A DNA stretch of 64,000 nt, taken from Rallus limicola. Its lineage: Eukaryota > Chordata > Aves > Gruiformes > Rallidae. The notes beneath the pieces were generated by a model. That model ran no database searches and was not told the origin of the DNA. It saw nothing but the letters and a program-made list of their open reading frames with translations. The DNA is taken from positions 2,232,001 to 2,296,000 of the forward strand of contig JAKCOZ010000006.1 in NCBI GenBank assembly GCA_022605955.1, written 5' to 3'. Shown in pieces: positions 55,378 to 64,000 of the stretch (positions are counted from its first letter, which is position 1; each line of letters starts with the position of its first letter). Both the position numbers and the translations under genes were made by a program.

Positions 55378-58015
55378 TACACTATGGAGAGCTGTTATGA
55401 TAGGAGAGGTGAAATCCCACCTATGTGAGAGTGCAGAACAGACATAAAGTTCACCAGATATCACTGGGATGCACAAAAAGCCATGGAAAAGAAGACACAG
55501 AGAGGCTACTAGCTGAGAATCCAGAGATGAGCTAGTCACATGGGATAGATGTCTCAGGCAGAAATGCAGCTGAATCACAACACCCAGATTTTTGGGAACA
55601 GATGCACTCTCAAGAACACACCAGAAAGCTTGAGGTACCTCATACTGGCCAAATGTGATCAAGGATATCTGAGGTCTGGTGAGCAGATGTTATACAGGCA
55701 AGGAAATGCTGGCCAAGCAACAAACAGAGACAATGAAAATATACGGCATCCCCAGTAGATTTTGGAACAAACTAGGAAAGGACCTTTTTATCACAAACCA
55801 CACAAACTACCTCATCGCTGCACACAAGTGTTCAGACCGAGGGGAGGTAGATGAACTGTCAGATGAAATGCAATAAAGCAAAGAAGCATTTCAGCAGGCA
55901 CCTTGTTTGACTTGCAGTACCTTTGCATGATTTACCCAGGAAAAGAAATCCTGTCCCAGCATGTCGCCCTCTGACCGTGACCAGAACAGCAAAGCTGAAC
56001 CAGCAGTTTTATTTGCTAAGATTGTACTGAAGGAAGCAAAGACAGTGCCTGGTGAGTCATTCTCAAAGGGAGAAATACTCTCATTGAAGACCAGCATGAC
56101 GCTCTGATTCAAGCAACGAAATCCAAATACTTGCACAGCATGAAAGGACCAAGAGGAGTGGGAAAAAATACAAGATGAGAAGGACAAGAGCCAAAGACTT
56201 ACCTATCTCACAAGCTGGAGACATTGTAGAACACCTTTTTGGGATCGTTTCCAGGACCAGACTCTTTTCTTGGAGCAAGTTGCAAATGCTCCATGTACTG
56301 AGAAGTAAAGGGTGTATAAGGGAAAGCAATTCTTTGAAGCCACAAGTATATTTGCCCATTGCACATATGAGCTACAGATGCAGATGTAAGAGATTACAGA
56401 TCTGCTGAGACTTGACCGGAGGGACACGGAAGGAGCGCGGGCCATGAGCTAGCAGCAGATACAGAAATATATGCAAAATACCACATACCCCCAGAAGAAA
56501 TACATTCTGGAGAGTTTCCTGTTCTGAAAACAAAGGTCAGCCCCAGTTCACTGCAGGATGTGCATGAGAGTTTGAAAATGGTCAAGGTCTTTGCGTCAAA
56601 GGTGAAATCTCTGATCCTGGACACTGCTAGGCTCTATCTATGTCTATTTTTTACTCTGTGAGCCAGCCATGGACTATTTATTATCTATACATTCTGTAGC
56701 TAAGCTATAGACTAAGAAGAGACAAAGAAACCTCTCTGAAGTCAACATTTAGTCATATAATTCTTCAAACCCAATAAATATTCACAGGTGTTGTTGTGAA
56801 ATGGTGCTAAACAATGCATAACACAAACAGAGATATTAAAGGGAGCATGGTGGAATGTGAAATACGGAAAGGGATTTATTATTATTACTTATTTATGTTT
56901 TCAATTTTCATCTTCAACAAAAAAAAAGGAAGAAAAGAAAAAGAAAAAAAAAACCACATGGAAAAAGTGACTTTACCAAAGGTAGCATCTGCCCAGGAGA
57001 AGGTAACATGATAGCATCCTTATGCTTAAAGCAGTTTTGGGAATTGAGGGTCCCCTAATTATGGGAAATGGTAAATAGGGGAGGGCTGCAATGGGAAAGA
57101 AAGGGTTCAGGTCTGACTATGGAAACTCCCTGTTTATGCTTGAACTCCGGCATCTGGTGCGGCGGATTTGCTGGAGGGTAAGTGAAGAGGGTTACGGCAC
57201 AAAAAAGAGAGGAAAAATGTATGGGCTGGGAGTAATTTCTTCTAGTATTTTTAAGTTTGGGGAGATAGGACAGATTCCTTCCCTGAATTTCCTTACACCA
57301 AGTGCAGATTTTTTGGAGATTGGTGTAGAAAAACAGTCCAACTATCTGACTGGCTTTCGTTGCTAGAAAAAAGCATCTGCCTGCCTGCCTGTCAATCACA
57401 GTCTTTGTATCTAAACATTATGTCCTTATTCAGGCAGAGGATGGGATGCACCAGGAAAGCAATCATCTGCAAGGGGCTGAAAGCTCGCACGGCACTGAAA
57501 AATAATCCCTTTCCCTTCCAATCTGTCAGATTGATGGACCAGAAAGGGCATTGAAATCCATCAGGCCTGGCTCTGTGTGCTGAGTAGTAATGGAACGTAA
57601 ACCACATTTGGGCTTCACCTGTTGGGAAGTTCAGATGAGAGTTTCCCTTCAAGACCCCTCGTTCTCACAGACACCAAAACCCTGCATGGTGAGGAGACCT
57701 GAGCAAACTCCTGCCATGAGGGATGCATAGCTGGGATGAGGTCCATGAACAATTAAATCCTTTGTAGGACTATGTGTAGTCTGCCAGGAAGGCAGAAGCA
57801 AAGGGCTACAAATCCATGAGTTAGGAATTTGCATACACATTTGAGATTCTTTGATTTTTACTAGGTGCAAAGTGGAAGTTTTGATCTCTGAAACTTGCTG
57901 TACCCTAAATAAACCGCATTTTTTAATTTTCTACAGCTTGGTACTATCAGTTCCATTCAACTAAACCCTCATCATCAAGCAACCTTGTACCTAAAATTAG
58001 TCTTCTGAAAATGAT
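55378..58015. other. No gene recognised
   Basis: Contains an A-rich purine tract (56918-56953) and short TGCC repeats near 57380. Frames on both strands have no recognisable domain. Confidence 0.45.
56918..56953 (+). repeat. A-rich low-complexity tract
   Basis: Thirty-six bases of almost only A with scattered G, between CTTCAAC and CCACATGG. Confidence 0.85.
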
Positions 58016-58692
58016 GGAATCACAGGGTGATAGGGGTTGGCAGGGGTCTCTGGAGATCCCCCAGTCCCACCCCTGCCAGAGAAGGATCCCCTCAAGCAGG
58101 CTGCACAGGACAGTGCCCAGGATCACAGGGTTGGGATGTCTCCAGAGATGGAGGGAGACTCCCCAAGCTCTCTGGGCAGCCTGGCCCAGGGTTCTGCCAG
58201 CCTCCCAGCAGAGAAGTTCCTCCTCAGGATTAGGTGGAACTTCCTCTGCTCCAGTTTGTGCCCATGGCACCTTGTCCTGTCCCTGGGCACCACCAAACAG
58301 ACTGACCCCTCCTCCTGAGCCCACCCCTCAAGGGTTTATGAGCATTGACAAGATCCCCCTTCAGTCTTCTCTGGGCTAAAAAGTGCCCCCCTCTCTTTGT
58401 AAGAGAGATGTTCTAGACCCTAAATCATCTCCGTAGCCCTTTTTTGTGCTCTCTCCAGTAGCTCCTTATCCTTCTTGACCTAGGGAACCGAGCACAGTAC
58501 ATAATTTTCCAGTTGAGGCCTCACTGGAGCAGAGTAGAGGGGCAGGAGAACCTCCCTCAAACTGTTGGCCACACCTTTTTTTGATACAGCCCAGGATGCC
58601 CTTGGCTTTCTTGGCCATGAGGGCACATTGTTGGCTCATGGTCATCCTGTTGTCCACCAGGACCTCTGGGTCTTTTTCCACAGAGCTTCTTC
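58016..58692 (-). mobile_element. CR1 LINE, about 675 bp, ORF2 end plus 3' UTR
   Basis: GGAATCACAGGGTGATAGGG, GATCCCCCAGTCCCACCCCT, AGCAGGCTGCACAGGACAGT, GGGCAGCCTGGCCCAGGGTT, CCTTGTCCTGTCCCTGGGCA, GTTGAGGCCTCACTGGAGCA, CAGCCCAGGATGCCCTTGGC and TGTCCACCAGGACCTCTGGG, truncating near CAGAGCTTCTTCC. The overlapping frames on both strands are CR1 sequence. Confidence 0.95.
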
Positions 58693-61600
58693 CTTCTTCC
58701 AGTTCTGCCTTCTTGTTTTACACAGGCAAGATATGCCTGAGGGCAGCAAGCACTGATGAAACCCTGGTCCCCTGGTCACACAGCAGGGCCTGGTTTCACT
58801 TTGGTGAGAAGGACTGAAATTAAGTTTTCTTCCTGCTGCTCTTTCACTGATCTGGGGTAAAACAGAGTCCCTGAGTTGTCCTCTGTCCCTTGTTGGTTTT
58901 GTCCAGATGGACTCTGTATTGCAAGGATTCTTGTGATGCTTTTGGAACTTCTCATGGTTGCCAGGTAGAAGGGACTGTCCCTGACAGCCCTGTGGGTCTA
59001 AGAATCCCAAGATCATCTCAAATGATAACCACATGTAATATTCAACACTTATTTAAGGCACTTGCATTGAGTTTAATATTTTGAAACTTTATCTGAAACC
59101 AAGGATCCATTTTCTCTTTGTTTTTTCTTCTAAAACTAGTGGGCTTTCACACATAAGTTTCATGCTTTCCAAAGCCAGAGAGCTACTCTAAGAGAACCCA
59201 TAAGCATGTCAGAAATGCACTTACACCTAACTTTGACTTGCCACACAGACACAGGCAGAAATGAAGTTGCTCCTTTGTCGTCCATTTTTGTACCCGTTGA
59301 TGTCTAAGACAATACCTCTGGGGACCTCTTAGATGGGAGAAGTTGGAAATGGCCACCTACAGAGGTCTGTAGTTCAACCATAATCCCAGCTGATAGAAAT
59401 CAGGGAAATTGCACTGCTGCCTGTGGAGCCATATCCTGGAGATATGTACAGCTAGGTCTTGTCCTGGAGCTACAACTTAGTCTGGTCCTGTTTGAACACT
59501 TTCTCCTGTCACTTTTGGAGGGTTTTATTCCACTCTCAGCTATAAGAAGCCTGTTTCTTTGCAGGCATTTCCTCTAAGATTCTTTAAAATGTCTATTTTT
59601 AGCAAGCATAGCTAGGAGCAGTCTGAAATGCTGTCACTGGAAAGCAAGCTCAGCAGACACTGTACTTCACTGCACTTGTCCATAGTCTGGACAGAGCCTC
59701 ACTAACAGAGTGTTGCTTCCATCTCTCCAGCATTCTCCTTCTGCATCTAGGATGGTGTGAGGACCAGCGTGGTATTTCTGAGACTCAGGCTCAGCATCCC
59801 ACATGGCAACTTACTTCAAGGTTGACCTTGGCCATAGGACTTCATCTCAGATCCCCTTCTAGGACAATAAAAGTATAAGCAAGGGCTGATGTCACAAAGT
59901 ATTCAAAATCTGCAGAGATGGGATCACAAAATTTCTCAGGAGCATGGCTCCAGTGCCTGTTGTTTCTACAGTGCAAAACTTGGACCTCTGGGATGACTGA
60001 CAAAATTGCTCACCCCATGCCTCATTATCCCCACAGATATGAGGAAGCAGCTATGAGTGGCAGGTGTTCAATTCACCTAAGATTAGCCACCTGAAGGATA
60101 CAGAGTAGGACCCTGCAATAACCTGGGGAACATCCAAAGCTTGGTTCACCCCATCAACCTTTGTCTTCTGCAAATGGATAGGATAGATCAGTCCTATTGG
60201 GATGGAACAATGTCCCTGCCCCTCTCCTCTGTCTGTAGGAGCTTTTTATGATCTACACAGTCAACAAACCCAGTGCATGGGCTCACCTGTAGAGTCTATC
60301 TCAGTGTTTGCACACTCCTAGCGTGGTTTTGGCAACATTGTCTGAGAGTTGGCCAGAGACTATGCACCACACATAGTCTTAAGGCAGAAAAAGGGGTATT
60401 TAAACTGTGTGGATGTGAGTCATGATCTGAGTTCAAGATTGGCCTGCTTTCCTTACCTGTTCAGATGTAGCCTGGGTGGTCAGAACTGGCTGAAAATTGA
60501 TCTCAGAAATAACTGGGAGAAGTGCATGTGGACACTCATAACCAACTCAGCTGCACAGGAGGGCTTGGGGGAGAGCTGAAAATACATCTTCTGCATTCTC
60601 AGTCACTACCCAAATCAGAGAAGGAGCCTAGTCCTTTTGGGAGAGAAATGTGGACTTGTTATGTGGACTTGTGTTGGTGCCTTTCTGGAAAAGGGTGACC
60701 AGGCATCATCATTCTGAGGCCATCTTGACTATTTTTGGGGCCGGGACAAGGGTTAAACCTGTGTCTGTACTTAAGGCTGAGCCTTAAATTCCACCCTGTC
60801 AGTTGCTCTCCGTCTCTTTGCTGTTTGTTGTCTTGACCTGCAAGATTTTCCTGCCCTTATTTGAGAGAAAAAAATTAGCTGCAGTGTGGAAAAATTAAGG
60901 GGAGTGAGAACAGCACCCTCCCCACAACCAGCGCAATGCCAGCTTCGTTGCGTCTGCTGACATGACTCTCTTCACTTGAATGTTCATGAGGGGCTTTGCA
61001 GTCCCTTTCCCTTCATTTCCAAAATAGTCCTTGCCTGTCCGTGACTGTTGGTGTAAGCATTAACCACAACCATATTAGGGCCAACGGTCAGACTGAAGCT
61101 AGCAACAACACAGCTGGGTGATGACACCCTGTCTTCTGTGACAAAGGCTCCTTCCCTCGTTTCAGATAATGAAGGTCGTTTTATTTATGAATGAGAACAT
61201 TTCCATGAGGTGGGAAGCAATGAAATCAGCCCAGTCTCAGCTTTCTGGGGATGCAGGAATCCACACTAAATGGGATCCATCCCACGACTGTTAGTGTAAA
61301 TTAAGCAGTTTCTGGTTTAAGTGCCTGGAGATGCACATGCTTGTCAGATACTAATAGTTTTAAGTAAGTGACGACCCTTGTGTGACTTGAGTAAGTCCTG
61401 TCCAAACCCTTACATGTTTCAGAATCATTCAGGCCTTGATCTGACATCCACTAATTGGAATAGTCTTTCTGGCAGACTAAATATTTGCAGATTCCCTTTC
61501 CCTGGTGGTGTAGGCAAGCGCTGGAGTCTCAGCACTGACATCCTCCTGGCACTGTGTCCTGGGTACTGTCCCCAGGGAAGCCGACGTTGGAGTTGGACAT

Positions 61601-62470
61601 TATCTGGAGCTGATTAGCATCAGACCTTCTGGCATCTGTCCCAGTCTTTCTCTATTTTCTTTCTATTTTATGTTCTCCTTTTTTCTATTATCCTTTTTTT
61701 TTTTCAAATAAAAGGAATCTTTTTTACTAGCATTACATTTTGAGTGAGACTGAAGCACGTCAGGGGTCACTTAAGATATTGAAGACAATGCTGAGCTTGT
61801 TAATTTTTTTCAGGGCTACTTCTTTTACCAGGGGGAGGTTATTGTGACTTAACTGTGACAAAGACCCCAGGGTAATGTAACTGCCAGCCACAGTTACGGG
61901 TTAAAGTAGTTAGCTCCATGGGAAGGTGCTACTGGAATGAGAGAGACATGGTTAAACTCAAAATAATTTCTTAATTCCCCATTTTGCTATAGCATATATA
62001 AACCTATAGTACTACCTCAGCTCCCTGGATGAAAACCAGAATTAATCCATCCTTTTCCCCACCTTTTCATCAGCTTTTCTTACCATGTGTCTATGACCTT
62101 TCCCCCCATACAGTAATGTAGTAAAAGCTTCACTGGGTTAGCCTCTTCATCCTACATCTAAGAAGGTGCAGAAGCTTAGGAAAGAATGAGAGAGCCTGAA
62201 TACAGCAAGATTGATTTAGGTTCTGCACTCATTTTGTTCCAGGACCTTAAAATAATTAAATTTTCCATCCTTATCCAGTTGCTGGACTTTTTAATTCAGA
62301 CAGTAGACTCAATACCAAACGCAATGGCCATGCTGGATGCTGTTGTTAGAAATGTTATGGAGGATAACAAAGGTTCCTTCAAGCAGCAGACAGGCCAGGC
62401 AGTTGTTCTCTGCTCCTACCAAGCCAGACACACAGCACAGTTTATTCCTTCACTCTTTTCCATTGCTGCA

Positions 62471-62504
62471 ATATTTTACAGAATATTTTACAATATTTTA
62501 CAGA
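62471..62504 (+). repeat. Three-copy ATATTTTACA tandem repeat
   Basis: ATATTTTACAGA, ATATTTTACA and ATATTTTACAGA in direct succession. Confidence 0.85.
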
Positions 62505-63647
62505 AATGCATCTGAACCTCAGGCTGTTGGGGATAAAATGCAAATGCACAGCATTGGTGACAAACCAACAAGCAGTTTGAGATGGCTTCATTTCCATTTT
62601 CTCCATCAGTTTAAGAAGTGCATGAGCGCTTCCTGCCATTCAGAAACGTTAAGTGTGGCAGAAACCATCTAACCCCTAACTTGATCCCCTGCATAGTGCA
62701 GACCAGACACCTTCACCTCAAAACTGGACTGAGCCCAGTGACCTGGATTTGTTTAACATATCTTTTCCTGAAGGCACCCTAACAATTGGCCAACCTCTTA
62801 ACCATTCCTTGATAGATCGCCCCAGGCTGTCAACCTCCCCCTTCAATTTACAAGGCTCACTTTCTTGTAACCAACGTTTTTTTGGCTTCAGTTCCCAGCT
62901 GTTGGCTCCTGATATTTTTTTTTCTCCAAGCAGAACCCTTTATTATTCCCTTGTGTTAAGCTAATATGATTGTAGCTCTTGTTGGAAGCATAGAGTTTTC
63001 TCCTCTGAACTTACAGCAGTTCTTACCCTATATCTATGCTCAATTAAGAGAGTTCTCAGTTAACCAGCAAAAGGGGCAAACTTGAACCAACACAGTCCAG
63101 CACTTGGCAGAAGTGGTCTCTTCTTTTCCCAAAGCTATTACCCAGCGATGAAATCACAGTCAGGTTTCTTTCTCAAGAGGCAATAGCTCCAGTTCAGGAT
63201 CCTTACTCAGGAACTTATTTCAACACACAACTAAGAATGACTCTAAGGTTTTTGCCAAAAAAGGTGTACTTAAGCAAGCCTTTAACAACTCCCTGCTGAA
63301 GGTGGTAAGGCTAAATCCCTGTTGTATCAGAGTAATGCTACCCAGAAAGCATGGCAGTGGGAGGAGAAGACAACCCTGGTGCCTCTCTGCACTAAGGTCC
63401 TACTTCATCATCTAATTCTGTGCTTCAGTGATGTCTCAGACAACCTGGCAATTTTGTTGATGGGAAGACAGGAGTGTGTGGGAGGAAATTGCTAATGATG
63501 TGGTTTCTGAGCACCAGCAGCCCTATGGTTCCACCTCACAGACTGCCTGGCATCCCAGTACTGGGAAGACTTTGCTCTGTCCCTCTCTCCATCCTTCCTC
63601 TCAGCTGCACTTCAGGTGTCATCCAAAGCCTACTGAAGTGAAAAATG

Positions 63648-63677
63648 TTTCCATTGAGTTCAATGGGCTTCAGCTCA
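63648..63677 (+). repeat. Possible ancient amniote repeat scrap
   Basis: CCATTGAGTTCAATGGGCTT followed by CAGCTCAGGC resembles a near-palindromic motif (CATTGACTTCAATGGG...TCAGGCC) that I associate with old repeats in birds, turtles and crocodiles. The match is short and from memory. Confidence 0.2.
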
Positions 63678-64000
63678 GGCTTCCAGCATGTACATGTGTC
63701 TCTCACTTCCAAGCACGGCCACCCCAGCTCAGACACAGCCTGTCTGCAAGCTCCTGGCATCCACATCTTGCAGCTTTCCTTCTCAGCTCCAAGCCACATG
63801 GCCAAGGGCTTCACGCCTTGAGTATGGGCCATCGCCTGGCTGGATGTGCGGCTCTTTCCAAATTGCCAGTGTTAGCACCTTGTCCATGTGCAGCTTCAGT
63901 CCTGACCAGTGTGGCTGGTGTGTCTGTGGCCCACCTACAGCTCTGACCCCTCCCTCCCATCATGCACAGACACATATATGTGTACACAGAGACATGTGCG

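Larger units (their letters stand above)
58693..64000. other. No gene recognised; nearly repeat-free
   Basis: About 5.3 kb with no CR1 and no recognisable coding sequence. A short ATATTTTACA tandem array lies at 62471-62504, and a possible ancient-repeat motif at 63648-63677. The 156-codon + frame at 63476-63946 starts at GTG and shows no known domain. Confidence 0.45.

Noticed and set aside
63476..63946. 156-codon + frame
   Set aside because: Non-ATG start, no recognised domain, and low-information Ser/His/Pro-rich sequence.

Overview
The window looks like a stretch of bird nuclear genome. Base composition is moderate, CpG is mostly scarce, and the sequence is littered with 5'-truncated CR1 LINE fragments. 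Many of these end in the characteristic 3' octamer-like tail (repeats of ATTCTATG, or its complement TCATAGAAT on the + strand). There are also two pieces of one avian endogenous-retrovirus LTR family. No complete protein-coding gene, rRNA or tRNA could be recognised on either strand, and no bacterial-style operons, CRISPR arrays or insertion sequences are present. The simplest reading is an intergenic or long intronic region.

Layout. 1-13 kb is repeat-rich: a near-complete minus-strand LTR (3262-3861), a second LTR fragment (5303-5470), several CR1 pieces, and a nested CR1 (7221-8690) in which a younger element carrying part of the reverse-transcriptase frame sits inside an older one. A 1-kb CR1 with a decayed reverse-transcriptase end lies at 12007-13047. 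13-22 kb carries scattered short CR1 tails and one good 3' CR1 (18953-19509). 22-32 kb has no CR1 I can see, and holds the most exon-like island in the window (about 25.9-26.4 kb) and the longest open frame (26510-27151, minus). 32-59 kb again carries a CR1 every 1-4 kb, in both orientations and from several subfamilies, including a fused pair at 40495-40972. It also holds an unclassified direct repeat of about 180 bp in two copies (43238-43414 and 45764-45946), the second abutting the truncated 5' end of a CR1. 59-64 kb has almost no recognisable repeats.

Recognisable CR1 sequence adds up to very roughly 10 kb (about 15%) by my coordinates. All copies are 5'-truncated and broken, so none is expected to be active. 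Between repeats there are several CpG-enriched or AT-rich pockets that may be conserved non-coding elements, but this cannot be shown without alignment. All repeat family names come from recognising sequence patterns by eye, not from a database search.
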